64,000 bases of DNA, taken from DASUAS01 sp963750045 (GTDB lineage Bacteria > Actinomycetota > Acidimicrobiia > IMCC26256 > DASPTH01). Where the stretch lies: assembly GCA_963750045.1 (NCBI GenBank), contig CAVVPD010000003.1, positions 505,634 through 569,633 on the forward strand, given 5' to 3'. A program made the position numbers and the translations under genes. Every line of letters starts with the position of its first letter. Positions within the stretch are counted from its first letter, which is position 1. Positions 36,008 to 45,746 of the stretch are shown here, in pieces. The notes beneath the pieces are model-generated. The model saw nothing but the letters and a program-made list of their open reading frames with translations, did not search any database and had not been told where the DNA came from.

Positions 36008-36970
36008 ACGCCGAGGTGCGGGTGGGCATCCGGCCCGCGTCGGCGAAGCTCGAGGCACCGGCACCCAGCGTGCGCGACTTCGTCGCCACCGTCGAGGCCG
36101 CCGGCCTGGACCACCTGTGCGTCGGTGACCACGTGAGCTTCCGCGACGGCCAGGGTTACGACGGCCTGGTCCAGGCGACCGCGTTGACGATGCTCTCGAC
36201 CCTGGCGGTGCACACGTCGGTGTACCTGCTCCCGTTGCGTCATCCGGTGGCGGTGGCGCGCCAGCTCTCGTCGCTCACCCGGCTCGCGCCCGGCCGCCTG
36301 GTCTTCGGCGTCGGGATGGGAGGCGACGACCCGCACGAGCTCGAGGTCTGCGGCGTCGACCCGCGTACCCGGGGGCGGCGGATGGACGAGTGCCTCACCG
36401 TGGTGCGCGGCCTGCTCGCGGGCGAGACGGTGACGCTGGACGGCACGGTCGTCTCCGTCCGCGACGCCGCGCGTCGTACCCGTGCCTCCCGAGCCGATCC
36501 CGATCCCCGTGGGTGGCAGATCCGATGCCGCGCTGCGGCGCGCCGCCCTCCTCGGCGACGGCTGGCTCGGCGTGTTCGTCGGTCCCGAGCGCTGGGCCGC
36601 CTCCCGCGACCGGGTCGAAGCGACGGCGGGCGACTTCGGCCGCGCCGGCGTCGCCTGGCACCACGGGCTCGCGGCCTGGTGCGGGTTCGCCGACTCACCG
36701 GGCGATGCCGCCACCGTGCTCGGACCGGCCATGGAGTCGCTCTACCGGCGTCCCTTCGCCGACTTCGCCCGGTACGCGCCCCACGGCACCCCCGACGACG
36801 TCGCCGACGCGCTCGCGCCCTACGCCGCGGCAGGGTGCACCACGTTCAACCTCATCCCGGTGGCGGCGGACGACGGCGCCGCAGTCGCCGGGTGCGCGCG
36901 CGTGCGCGAACGCCTCGCGCGCGCTCACTCCGTGAAGTCGCGCCCCCGAACCAGCCGCACCGGGGTGTAG
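36004..36970 (+). CDS. LLM-class (probably F420-dependent) oxidoreductase (one frame break)
   Basis: About 321 residues, luciferase-like TIM barrel. GLDHLCVGDHVSF near residue 35, TMLSTLAVHTSVYLLPLRHPVAVARQLSSL near residue 65, and RLVFGVGMGGDDPHELEVCGVDP near residue 100 are typical of F420-linked family members. Near 36471 one extra base separates SVRDAA from VVPVPPEPIPIPVGGRSDAA. The second part reads to 36970, overlapping the convergent MaoC gene by 46 bases, so its last residues may be affected by another small error. It ends the coupled MBL-crotonase-ACAD-LLM set. Confidence 0.8.
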
Positions 36971-37410
36971 ACGAGCACGTCGTCGCCGCGTTCGTTGTAG
37001 ACGGTGTTACGCGACGTCACAACGCCCCGCCCGCGCTTGCTGGACGCGCGCGACTCGGTGATCTCGACGACCACGTCGAGCGTGTCCCCGACGAAGGTGG
37101 GCCGGCGTACGTCGAGGTCCATGTGCATGAACGCGAGCCCGGTCCCGGCGAACGAATGCGTCTGGATCACCAGACCCTCACCGAGGGCGTACACGAGTGC
37201 GCCGGGTACCAGGCGGCCCGCGTACCCACCTTCGCCCGCGTGGCGCTGGTCGAAGAAGAGCGGCTCGTTGAAGCCGCACAGGTTGACGAAATTCACCAGG
37301 TCGGTCTCGGTGACGGTGCGGGCGGCGGTCCGGAACGCCGAGCCGACCGTCATCTCCTCCCAGGTGTTGCCGCGGATCGCGTGCGGGGCTTCGTCGCGCG
37401 GGACGGACAC
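36925..37410 (-). CDS. MaoC-like hotdog dehydratase
   Basis: 161 residues, single hotdog. FRTAARTVTETDLVNFVNLCG near residue 27 and NEPLFFDQRHA mark the MaoC/R-specific enoyl-CoA hydratase family. VPGALVYALGEGLV follows, and the C-terminal VYTPVRLVRGR is the last strand. It probably hydrates a trans-2-enoyl-CoA to the R-3-hydroxyacyl-CoA. GTG 37410 has SD GAGGAGAG about 7 nt upstream. It diverges from the SDR at 37487. Confidence 0.78.
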   Translation of the reverse strand: MSVPRDEAPHAIRGNTWEEMTVGSAFRTAARTVTETDLVNFVNLCGFNEPLFFDQRHAGEGGYAGRLVPGALVYALGEGLVIQTHSFAGTGLAFMHMDLDVRRPTFVGDTLDVVVEITESRASSKRGRGVVTSRNTVYNERGDDVLVYTPVRLVRGRDFTE

Positions 37411-37486
37411 CGGCGACTCCTCTCCTCGGGTGGACGGTCGACGGGAATGAGTAATCTACGTCGCCTACATCGGGAGGATGGGTGGG

Positions 37487-38242
37487 ATGAGCCTGACAGG
37501 ACGGGTGGCGCTCGTCACCGGCGGAGCTCGCGGCATCGGTGCCGCGGTTGCCGACGCGCTCGCTGAAGCGGGTGCCGACGTGGCGATCGGCGACATCGAC
37601 GCCGCCGGCGCCGGCCACACCGCGGCACAGGTGGCCAAGGAGCACGGGGGCCGCGCCATCGGCGTGGCCATGGACATCACCTCGCGAGACAGCGTCGACG
37701 CCGCCATCGCCACCGTCGAATCCGAGCTCGGTCCGCTCGCGGTGCTGGTGAACAACGCCGGCATCGACATCATCAAGCCGTTCGCCGAGAGCACCGTCGA
37801 CGAGTGGGATCTGATCATCTCCGTGAACCTCAAGGGCACGCTGCACTGCTGCCAGTCCGCGCTCGTCGGCATGGTCGGGCGGGGTGGAGGCGTCATCGTG
37901 AACTTCGCGTCGGACGCCGGACGCGTCGGGTCGTCGGGCGAAGCCGTGTACTCGGCGACCAAGGGCGGCGTGATCGCGTTCAGCAAGACGCTGGCGCGCG
38001 AGACGGCACGCCACGGAATCCGGGTCAACTGCGTGAGCCCCGGCCCCACCGACACCGCCCTTCTCGCCCAGATCGCCGACCAGAACCCGAAGTTGCGCGA
38101 CGCGCTCGCCCGGAGCATCCCGATGCGACGCGTCGGCGAGCCCGCCGACATCGCGCCCGCCGTCGTGTTCCTCGCCGGCGACGGCGCCCGGTACATCACC
38201 GGCCAGACGATCTCGGTGAGCGGTGGCCTCACCATGTCGTGA
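37487..38242 (+). CDS. Short-chain dehydrogenase/reductase
   Basis: 251 residues, classical SDR. TGGARGIGAAVADAL near residue 12, GDID after strand 2 (acidic, NAD-preferring), NNAGIDI near residue 88, and YSATKGG near residue 150. The nearest resemblance I can name is hydroxyacyl-CoA or 2-hydroxycyclohexanecarboxyl-CoA dehydrogenases. The ATG at 37487 is preferred over 37478 because GGGAGG (37472-37477) lies 9 nt upstream of it but touches the earlier ATG. TAATCT near 37452 is a good -10. The crotonase starts 11 bases after the stop. Confidence 0.85.
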   Translation: MSLTGRVALVTGGARGIGAAVADALAEAGADVAIGDIDAAGAGHTAAQVAKEHGGRAIGVAMDITSRDSVDAAIATVESELGPLAVLVNNAGIDIIKPFAESTVDEWDLIISVNLKGTLHCCQSALVGMVGRGGGVIVNFASDAGRVGSSGEAVYSATKGGVIAFSKTLARETARHGIRVNCVSPGPTDTALLAQIADQNPKLRDALARSIPMRRVGEPADIAPAVVFLAGDGARYITGQTISVSGGLTMS

Positions 38243-38252
38243 CCGAGCCTGC

Positions 38253-39033
<781 letters not shown>

Positions 39034-39076
39034 CGCACCGTCTCTCCCGGCGCCGCGCCCGCGAGCCTCGGGATCG

Positions 39077-40042
39077 TCAGCCGGAGCCGTACCGCGTGTG
39101 GATCAGCTCGAGCTCCTCGAACACCGACCCGGGCAGGTCGTAGTCGTCGAGTCGCTCGATCTCGTCGAGGTGGTCGACGACGTCCTCGACGCTCGGCGCC
39201 GAATCACCGCCGGCGTACCACCCGGCGGCCGCGCCGACGAACACACGCGCATACCGTCCGAGCGCCGCCGAGTAGAAGCGCTGTGTTCGGGTGCACGCTT
39301 CGCTGGCGAGGTACACCGCGAGGGGTGTCACCCACTCGGGCATCATGCGCGGATTGGCCGCGGCGGCATCGGCGCGTACGCGCTCCGCCGTTGCGCTCGC
39401 GTCGGCCGCGGCGGGCGCGCCGGCAAGGCGCGTGAACCCAACCGGCAAGAGCGCGTTCGCCAGCACGCCGTGCGGAGCGCCCTCGAGCGCGAGCGCGTTG
39501 CACAGTCCGAGCAAGCCCGCCTTCGCGGCCGCGTAGTTCGCGCCCTCGACCCGACCGAACGCCCCGCTCCCCGACGACGTGAACACCAGGCGTCCGTAGC
39601 CCTGCGCCACCATCGCCGGGTACACCGCCCGGCTGAGGAACACGGCGCCGAGCAGGTGGGTCTCGAGGACCGGCCAGAGCCGGTCGTCGGTCATCGACCC
39701 GAACGGAGCGTTGCGGAGAATGCCGGCGTTGTGCACGACCGCGTCGACCCGGCCGAACGCGTCGAGCGCGGTCTCGGCGATCTCATGGCAACCCGCGGCG
39801 TCGGCCACCGAGGCGTAGGAGGCGACGGCCCGCCCGCCGCCGGCCAGGATCTCGTCGACGACGAAGTCGGCCGCCTGACGCGAGGCGCCGGCCCCGTCGG
39901 TCGCGCCACCGAGGTCGTTCACCACCACGCTCGCGCCCCGCCGGCCGAGCTCGAGGGCGTGCGCCCGACCCAGGCCGTTGCCGGCGCCGGTCACGATCAC
40001 CGTCCGGCCCTCGAAGCGAACTTGACCAATCAGATCAATCAA
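39077..40042 (-). CDS. SDR of the MFE-2 / 17-beta-HSD4 (R)-3-hydroxyacyl-CoA dehydrogenase type
   Basis: 321 residues. TGAGNGLGRAHAL near residue 18, VVVNDLGGATDGAG near residue 40 (the NDLGG block characteristic of peroxisomal multifunctional-enzyme-2 dehydrogenase domains), NAGILRNAPF near residue 102, and YAAAKAG near residue 165. It would oxidise (R)-3-hydroxyacyl-CoA to the 3-keto form, partnering a MaoC-type hydratase such as 36925-37410. The best start is TTG 40042, which lies inside a 21-bp palindrome and has no SD. Confidence 0.78.
   Translation of the reverse strand: MIDLIGQVRFEGRTVIVTGAGNGLGRAHALELGRRGASVVVNDLGGATDGAGASRQAADFVVDEILAGGGRAVASYASVADAAGCHEIAETALDAFGRVDAVVHNAGILRNAPFGSMTDDRLWPVLETHLLGAVFLSRAVYPAMVAQGYGRLVFTSSGSGAFGRVEGANYAAAKAGLLGLCNALALEGAPHGVLANALLPVGFTRLAGAPAAADASATAERVRADAAAANPRMMPEWVTPLAVYLASEACTRTQRFYSAALGRYARVFVGAAAGWYAGGDSAPSVEDVVDHLDEIERLDDYDLPGSVFEELELIHTRYGSG
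40022..40042. promoter_or_regulatory. 21-bp palindrome between divergent SDR and crotonase genes
   Basis: The sequence has the form TTGA-N3-ATC-A-GAT-N3-TCAA, with 7 of 10 half-site positions symmetric. It covers the first codons of the minus-strand SDR and lies just upstream of the SD (AAGGAGA, 40041-40047) of the + strand crotonase. This is the position of an operator controlling both. It is AT-rich compared with the surroundings. Confidence 0.5.
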
Positions 40043-40057
40043 GGAGACGATTCTGCC

Positions 40058-40864
40058 ATGCCCGATCCCTACGACGCCTTTCCGAGCCTCCAGTTCGAAC
40101 GCCCCGCGCCGGGTGTGTTGCGGTTGGTGATGGAGGGTCCCGGGCTCAACTCGGTCAGCCCCGACATGCACCGGGAGCTGGCGGACGTCTGGCTCACGGT
40201 CGACCGCGACCCCGACGTGCGGGTGGCGATGATCCAGGGTGCGGGGAAGGGCTTCTCGGCCGGCGGGTCGTTCGAGCTGCTCGACCAGATGGTCGCCGAC
40301 TACGCGGCCCGCACCCGGGTCATGCGCGAAGCCCGAGACCTCGTCTACAACGTGATCAACTGCTCGAAGCCGATCGTGTCGGCCATCCACGGTCCCGCGG
40401 TCGGCGCCGGGCTCGTCGTGGGCCTCCTCGCCGACATCTCCGTCACCACCCGTTCGGCACGCATCATCGACGGTCACACACGCCTCGGGGTCGCCGCGGG
40501 CGACCACGCCGCCATCTGCTGGCCGCTGCTCTGCGGGATGGCCAAGGCGAAGTACTACCTGCTCACCTGCCGCGACCTGCTCGGCGAGGAGGCCGAACGG
40601 ATCGGCCTGGTGTCGTTGTGCGTCGACGACGACGCGTTGTTCGCCACCGCGCTCGAGATCGCCGCCGAGCTGGCCGGCGGCGCGCAGAGCGCGATCCGTT
40701 GGACCAAGCAATCGCTCAACAACTGGTACCGCATGCTCGGCCCCGCGTTCGACGCGTCGGTCGGGCTCGAGTTCTACGGGTTCGGCGGCCCCGACGCGGC
40801 GGAGGGTCTCGCCGCGCTCCGCGAGAAGCGCGGCGCGGACTTCACCGGGCCCACCTCGGAATAG
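40058..40864 (+). CDS. Enoyl-CoA hydratase/isomerase family
   Basis: 268 residues. LRLVMEGPGLNSVSPDMHREL near residue 20, SAIHGPAVGAGLVVGLLADIS near residue 105 (oxyanion hole), and TRLGVAAGDHAAICWPLLCGMAKAKYYLLT near residue 140, where AAGDHA replaces the PGAGG loop and may supply a catalytic Asp/His. The SD AAGGAGA is 10 nt before the ATG. A further copy of this crotonase variety (FSAGGSFEL instead of FSAGAD) suggests a specialised CoA substrate. Confidence 0.82.
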   Translation: MPDPYDAFPSLQFERPAPGVLRLVMEGPGLNSVSPDMHRELADVWLTVDRDPDVRVAMIQGAGKGFSAGGSFELLDQMVADYAARTRVMREARDLVYNVINCSKPIVSAIHGPAVGAGLVVGLLADISVTTRSARIIDGHTRLGVAAGDHAAICWPLLCGMAKAKYYLLTCRDLLGEEAERIGLVSLCVDDDALFATALEIAAELAGGAQSAIRWTKQSLNNWYRMLGPAFDASVGLEFYGFGGPDAAEGLAALREKRGADFTGPTSE

Positions 40865-40867
40865 GGC

Positions 40868-41497
40868 CTACTGCGCTTCGGGATCGCGACCGAGCGCGAG
40901 CAGGCGATCGCGCACGGGGAGCATCGGGCGGAGCGTCTCACCGCGCCCGACCTGCGCAACCAGCTCGCCGTCGGCCGCCCACACGTGGCAGCTGTCCGCT
41001 GGCGGCGGCTGCCGGCGCGCCCCGCCGGCTTCGGCCTCCGCGTGCGGGGTGGTCGCGTCGCGTTGGTTCAGGATCCCCATCGACCATGTGGACTGCACGA
41101 CCGCGGGCGCCATGGCCTGCAACAGCGCGGTGACGTGCGCACACCCGCGGGGGCCGCCGAAGAGCTCGCGCACCCGGTGGGTGAATCCTCGCGTGATCGA
41201 CACGCCGACGAGCGCCCCGTAGTCGTCGGCGATCATCGGGCACAGGACCTGCGGGTAGTCGTCGAACTCCACCTCGGCGCCGGTGATGACGAGCGCCGGG
41301 TACTCGATCTCGAGCTCCACCCGCATCCGGTGCATGGTCAGCGGCTCGGGGTCATCGTCGATGTAGAGGCCGGCCGGCTTCTCGTCACGCACCATCCCCC
41401 GCACGACCAGGCGAGCCGCGTCGCGTCGGTACACCTGGACCGAGTACGTCCGATCGTGGAGCGGTTCCAGTTGGTCAACAGCAGCTTGGTCGAGCAC
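40868..41497 (-). CDS. DUF2889 domain protein
   Basis: 209 residues. The DUF2889 pattern is visible: RMRVELEIEYPALVITGAEVEFDDYPQVLCPMI near residues 55-88, then GVSITRGFTHRVRELFGGPRGCAHVTALLQ near residues 95-125. Function is unknown; in actinobacteria the family often sits beside acyl-CoA and aromatic catabolism genes, as here. GTG 41497 follows TAACCT (minus strand) by 6 nt, a leaderless layout. Divergent to the SDR at 41543. Confidence 0.72.
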   Translation of the reverse strand: MLDQAAVDQLEPLHDRTYSVQVYRRDAARLVVRGMVRDEKPAGLYIDDDPEPLTMHRMRVELEIEYPALVITGAEVEFDDYPQVLCPMIADDYGALVGVSITRGFTHRVRELFGGPRGCAHVTALLQAMAPAVVQSTWSMGILNQRDATTPHAEAEAGGARRQPPPADSCHVWAADGELVAQVGRGETLRPMLPVRDRLLALGRDPEAQ

Positions 41498-41542
41498 GGG
41501 GCCAGGTTACGGTGTCGGCGGACGCGACCACTGGAGCTGCGC

Positions 41543-42307
41543 ATGGCGACCGAGTTCGACGGCCGGATCGCGCTCGTCACCGCCGCCGCGGGTGCGGGCA
41601 TCGGCCAGGCCACCGCGCGCCGGCTCGCGGCCGGCGGTGCCCGCGTGGTCGTGACCGACATCCACGAGCGTCGCACGCGGGAGGTCGCGGCCGCCGTCGC
41701 CGCCGACTACCCGGGCACCACGGTGCTCGCGCTCCCGATGGACGCCGGCGACCGCGACCAGATCGACGCGGTGATCGACGAGGTCGTGCGCACACTCGGA
41801 CCGGTGCAGATCCTGGTGAACAACGCGGCCGTCAACGTGGTCGGGAGCATCTTTGACTACGACCCCGAGAACTGGGACTGGTGCGTGCGGGTCAACCTGT
41901 CGGGGCCGTGGTACCTGTGTCGAGCGGTCATGCCCCTCATGCGCGACGCCGGTGGCGGGGTGATCGTCAACGTGAGCAGCTATGCGCCCGATGTGGGTGG
42001 CGGGGGCATCGAGGCGCCGTACGCCATCACCAAGGGCGGGCTCAACGTGCTGACGCGCAGCTGCGCGCACGAGGGTGGACCGTTCGGCATCCGCGCCGTC
42101 ACCGTGGCGACGGGCGTCGTCACCGGCACCAAGTTCATCGACGACCATCCCGAGATCCTCGAAGCACCCGGCTCGCAGGGTCCCCTCGGCTCGTACGCAG
42201 ACGCCGGCGACGTCGCCGAGGCGATCGCGTTCCTCGCGTCGTCTCGCGCCCGCCACATCACCGGCGAGATCCTCAACGTCGCCGCCGGCGCCTACATGCG
42301 GACCTAG
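41543..42307 (+). CDS. Short-chain dehydrogenase/reductase
   Basis: 254 residues. TAAAGAGIGQATARRL near residue 14 (a slightly unusual dinucleotide loop), TDIHERRTREV after strand 2, NNAAVNV near residue 92, a Ser in NVSSYAPDVG, and YAITKGG near residue 160. GGAG (41533-41536) precedes ATG 41543. It leads a + strand set SDR, LLM oxidoreductase, amidohydrolase. Confidence 0.84.
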   Translation: MATEFDGRIALVTAAAGAGIGQATARRLAAGGARVVVTDIHERRTREVAAAVAADYPGTTVLALPMDAGDRDQIDAVIDEVVRTLGPVQILVNNAAVNVVGSIFDYDPENWDWCVRVNLSGPWYLCRAVMPLMRDAGGGVIVNVSSYAPDVGGGGIEAPYAITKGGLNVLTRSCAHEGGPFGIRAVTVATGVVTGTKFIDDHPEILEAPGSQGPLGSYADAGDVAEAIAFLASSRARHITGEILNVAAGAYMRT

Positions 42308-42318
42308 GAGCCCACGCC

Positions 42319-43287
42319 GTGCACCCGTTCCGGTTCGCCGCGACCATGCCGACGCCGACCCGGCCGATCGACGCCTGGGAGGCCCGACTCCGCCACCTCG
42401 AGGAGCTCGGTCTCTCCGCGATCGTCGCCGCCGACCACTTCACCGGCGGCTACGAGTTCGAGCCGATGGTGGCGCTCACCGCCGCGGCCGCGTGCACGAC
42501 CACGCTGCGACTCCAGACCGGAGTGCTCGGCAACGACTACCGCCATCCCGTCCTCGTGCACCGCATGGCGGCGCTCCTCGACGTGATCTCCGACGGCCGC
42601 CTCGTCCTCGGGCTGGGCGCCGGCTGGATGACCTCCGACTACGACGCCGCCGGCATCGCGCTCGACCCGCCCGGCGTGCGGGTGAGCCGCTTCGCCGAGG
42701 CCCTCGTCGTGGTCAAGGGCCTGTTCGGCGATGCGCCGTTCGACTACCACGGCGACCACTACCGCATCACCGCCCTCGACGGCCTGCCCAAGCCGGTGCA
42801 GCGTCCGCACCCCCCGCTCTTCGCCGGTGGTGGCAGCCCGCGCGTCCTGCGCCTGGCGGGCCGGGAGGCCGACATCGTCGGCGTCAACGCCAGCCTGCGC
42901 GCCGGCGAGCTCGGCACGCACACGGTGCGCGACCTCTCGTTCGCACGCGTCGCCGAAAAGGTCGAATGGGTACGCGAAGGCGCCGTCGCCGCCGGGCGCG
43001 ACTTCGACACGATCGAGCTCGAGATGAACCACTGGTTGGCCAAGGTCACCCCGACCGCGGCGGCGGCGCGGGACCTGCTCGAACGCGTCGCGGCGCGCCA
43101 GGGGGTCGAGCCCGAGCTGCTGGCCGAGTCGCCGTCGGTACTGGTCGGCACCGCGTCACAGCTGGTCGACACCCTGCGGTCACGCCGAGCACAGCTCGGA
43201 ATCAACTACCTCCAGCTCGACGCCGGCTTCCCGGCGCCCGATCTCGACGCGTTCGCGCCGGTGATCGCCGAGCTGACCGGAACCTGA
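42319..43287 (+). CDS. LLM-class F420-dependent oxidoreductase (TIGR03621-like)
   Basis: 322 residues, luciferase-like barrel. FRFAATMPTPTRPIDAWEARL at the start, LSAIVAADHF near residue 35, LRLQTGVLGNDYRHPVLVHRMAALLDVISDGRLVLGLGAGWM across residues 62-103, and HPPLFAGGGSPRVLRLAGREADIVG near residue 175. This arrangement matches what I recall of the MSMEG_2516-type F420 subfamily. GTG 42319 is 11 bases after the SDR stop. The reaction (ring or side-chain reduction/oxidation) is unknown. Confidence 0.83.
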   Translation: MHPFRFAATMPTPTRPIDAWEARLRHLEELGLSAIVAADHFTGGYEFEPMVALTAAAACTTTLRLQTGVLGNDYRHPVLVHRMAALLDVISDGRLVLGLGAGWMTSDYDAAGIALDPPGVRVSRFAEALVVVKGLFGDAPFDYHGDHYRITALDGLPKPVQRPHPPLFAGGGSPRVLRLAGREADIVGVNASLRAGELGTHTVRDLSFARVAEKVEWVREGAVAAGRDFDTIELEMNHWLAKVTPTAAAARDLLERVAARQGVEPELLAESPSVLVGTASQLVDTLRSRRAQLGINYLQLDAGFPAPDLDAFAPVIAELTGT

Positions 43288-43309
43288 GGTGAGAGGAGCA
43301 GCGAAGACG

Positions 43310-44728
43310 ATGACCTTCGACTTCGTACCCAGCGACGACGTGGCCCGGATCAAGGCCCGGCTCGACCATCCCGTCATCGACGGCGACGGCCACCTCCTCG
43401 AGTTCCTCCCCCTCGTGAACGACATCGTCCGCGAGGTCGCCGGTCGGGACGTCGCCGACCGCTACCAGCAGTTCATGCGCCGCGCCCTCGCGCCCGACGA
43501 CGCCGGCTTCATGCCCGCCCGCGTGTTCTGGGGCCTGCCGGAGGAGCACACGCTCGATCGCATGACCGTCACCCTCCCCGCGCTCACCTACCGGCGCGCC
43601 GAGGAGCTCGGCCTCGACTTCCTGCTGCTGTACCCGAGCTTCGGGTTGACCGTGCTCGCGGTGCCCGATGCCGAGGTGCGCCAGGCGGTCGCCCGCGCGT
43701 TGAACACGTACTACGCGGAGTGCTACCGCGAGTACCGCGACCGGCTCGAACCGGTGGCGGTGATCCCCACGTTCACTCCCGAGGAGGCGGTGGCCGAGCT
43801 CGACCACGCGGTCGGCACGCTCGGGTTGAAGGCGGTGGTGATGAACGGCGTGATCCCCCGCGCCACCCGCCCCGACGGCACCGCGCAGGCGTGGGTCGAC
43901 ACCCTCGGCCACGGGAGCCTCTACGACTACGACCCGGTGTGGGCCCGCTGTTGCGAGCTCGGCGTGGCGCCCTCGTTCCACGGCGTGGGGTACGGCTGGG
44001 GGAGCCGGGTGTCGGCCACCAACTACGTGCACAACCACCTCGGCAACTTCGCGGTGGCACAGGAGGCCGCCTGCCGATCGCTGGTCATGGGCGGTGTCCC
44101 ACGCCGCTTCCCCGACCTGCACTTCGGCTTCCTCGAAGGCGGCGTCGCCTGGGCCGCACAGCTGTACGCCGACCTGCTGGGGCACTACGACAAGCGCAAT
44201 GTCGACGTGGTGGGAATGTTCGATCCGCGCCGGTTCGACCTCGACCTCTGCTCGCAGCTGTTGGACGGGTTCGCGACCGGTCGGATCGCCGAGCGACGCG
44301 ACCGCTACGAGCGCAACGCAGCCAAGGCCAAGGCCGCCCCGCCGCACGGCACCCTGGGCTTCGACGACTTCGCGGAGGCGCAGCTCACCGATCCTGCGCA
44401 GATCGTCGACGTCTTCACCCGCCAGTTCAGCTTCGGCTGCGAGGCCGACGATCCGCTCAACGCGCTCGCCTTCGACCGGGAGCTGCTCCCCCACGGCGCC
44501 CACCTCAACGCCATGTTCGCGTCGGACATCGGCCACTGGGACGTGCCCGACATCCGCGAGGTGCTCGTCGAGGCGTGGGAGCTGGTCGACGAGGAACTTC
44601 TCGACGAGCAGGAGTTCGCCGACTTCACGTGCGGCAACGTCGTGCGCATGTTGACGGCAGGCAATCCCGATTTCTTCGCCGGCACCGCCGTCGCCGACGC
44701 GGTGAAGCCCTTCGTCAGCCCGCGGTGA
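43310..44728 (+). CDS. Amidohydrolase-2 family metal-dependent hydrolase/decarboxylase
   Basis: 472 residues. VIDGDGHLLEF near residue 18 (DxDxH variant of the HxH metal motif), PSFGLTVLAVPD near residue 105, PSFHGVGYGWG near residue 222 (His ligand), and FASDIGHWD near residue 405 (late Asp). This resembles the aminocarboxymuconate decarboxylase branch, longer than usual. ATG 43310 has AGAGGAG 11 nt upstream. It is co-oriented with LLM and SDR genes; its tail overlaps the convergent LLM gene by 14 bases. A related protein is at 51186-52376. Confidence 0.8.
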   Translation: MTFDFVPSDDVARIKARLDHPVIDGDGHLLEFLPLVNDIVREVAGRDVADRYQQFMRRALAPDDAGFMPARVFWGLPEEHTLDRMTVTLPALTYRRAEELGLDFLLLYPSFGLTVLAVPDAEVRQAVARALNTYYAECYREYRDRLEPVAVIPTFTPEEAVAELDHAVGTLGLKAVVMNGVIPRATRPDGTAQAWVDTLGHGSLYDYDPVWARCCELGVAPSFHGVGYGWGSRVSATNYVHNHLGNFAVAQEAACRSLVMGGVPRRFPDLHFGFLEGGVAWAAQLYADLLGHYDKRNVDVVGMFDPRRFDLDLCSQLLDGFATGRIAERRDRYERNAAKAKAAPPHGTLGFDDFAEAQLTDPAQIVDVFTRQFSFGCEADDPLNALAFDRELLPHGAHLNAMFASDIGHWDVPDIREVLVEAWELVDEELLDEQEFADFTCGNVVRMLTAGNPDFFAGTAVADAVKPFVSPR

Positions 44729-45746
44729 CGCGCGCCGCCACTTGCTGCCACCGATCGGCGAGGTCGGGCGTACGCAACCACTCACCGGCCGGCTGGTACG
44801 TGAACAGCCGGTCGGCCACACCCCGGTAACGCTCGACGAGCCGGTCGGCGAGGTCGTCCCAGGTGGCGGTGACCGCGTACTCGTCGAGCATCTCGTCGGT
44901 GACGACCGCGGCCATGCCCTCGGCATCGCCCGCCGCCATCGCCCGGTGCAACGCGTCGCTGGTGTCGGCCCAGCCGTGCAGCTCGAAGACCGGCCGGTAC
45001 GTGCGGGTCGATCCGTAGAACGACAGCTGCCGCCGCACCGACTCGCGCATCGGCGCACGCTCGGCTTCGCTGTCGCCCACGATGGTGAACACCGGACAGA
45101 TGATCTCGACGTCACCGACGACGCGGCCCGCACGCGCCGCGCCCTCGGCGATGGCGGGGAGCAGGCACTCGTCGAGGTAGCGGCGCGAGTGGAACGGGTG
45201 CACGTGGAACCCGTCGAACACCTCACCGGCGAGGCGAGCCATCCCCGGGTTGACCCCGGCCACCGAGATCGGAATGTCCGGGAAGTCGCTCGGCCCCGGC
45301 GAGAAGAAGTCGGTGAGCAGGCTGAACCGGTAGAAGGCGCCGTCGTAGCGCAGCGGCTCCTCCTCCTGGAATGCCCGGAAGATGGCCCGCATCGCCTGCA
45401 CGTAGTCACGGATCTTCGGGCCGGGGTGTTCGTAGGGCATCGAGAACCGGCGCTCGATGTGGGCCTTCACCTGCGTGCCGAGCCCGAGCGAGAAGCGCCC
45501 GCGGCTGGCGCGGGCCAGCTCCCAGGCGGTCTGCGCGGTCACCATGGGGCTCCGCGGGAACGCCACTGCGATGGCCGTGCCGATGATGACGGCGTCGGTG
45601 ACCTCGGCGGCGACCGCGCACCCGAGGTACGGCGGGCGCTGGGTTTCGGTGAACCACAATCCGGAGAAGCCTCGCGCCTCGACCTCGCAGGCGACGCGGG
45701 CGGCGTGCTCGAGGGGGACGCTGGCGGCGTAGGCGTCGAATTCCAT
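44715..45746 (-). CDS. LLM-class F420-dependent oxidoreductase (TIGR03617-like)
   Basis: 343 residues. ARGFSGLWFTETQRPPYLG near residue 30, IIGTAIAVAFPRSPMVTAQTAWELARASRGRFSLGLGTQVKAHIERRFSMP spanning residues 58-108 (QVKAHIERRF is a hallmark of this F420 subfamily), and AGVNPGMARLAGEVFDGFHVHPF near residue 175. The ATG at 45746 shares one base with the TGA of the ACAD upstream (TGATG), so the two are coupled and probably act on the same substrate. Confidence 0.84.
   Translation of the reverse strand: MEFDAYAASVPLEHAARVACEVEARGFSGLWFTETQRPPYLGCAVAAEVTDAVIIGTAIAVAFPRSPMVTAQTAWELARASRGRFSLGLGTQVKAHIERRFSMPYEHPGPKIRDYVQAMRAIFRAFQEEEPLRYDGAFYRFSLLTDFFSPGPSDFPDIPISVAGVNPGMARLAGEVFDGFHVHPFHSRRYLDECLLPAIAEGAARAGRVVGDVEIICPVFTIVGDSEAERAPMRESVRRQLSFYGSTRTYRPVFELHGWADTSDALHRAMAAGDAEGMAAVVTDEMLDEYAVTATWDDLADRLVERYRGVADRLFTYQPAGEWLRTPDLADRWQQVAARVTAG

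Noticed and set aside
34745..36064. 439-codon open frame on the minus strand
   Set aside because: Antisense to a clear ACAD with QGFSEPEAGSDL and GGTSEIQR motifs.
43202..45409. 735-codon open frame on the minus strand
   Set aside because: Overlaps the amidohydrolase on the other strand and the real LLM gene in another frame; no conserved segments.
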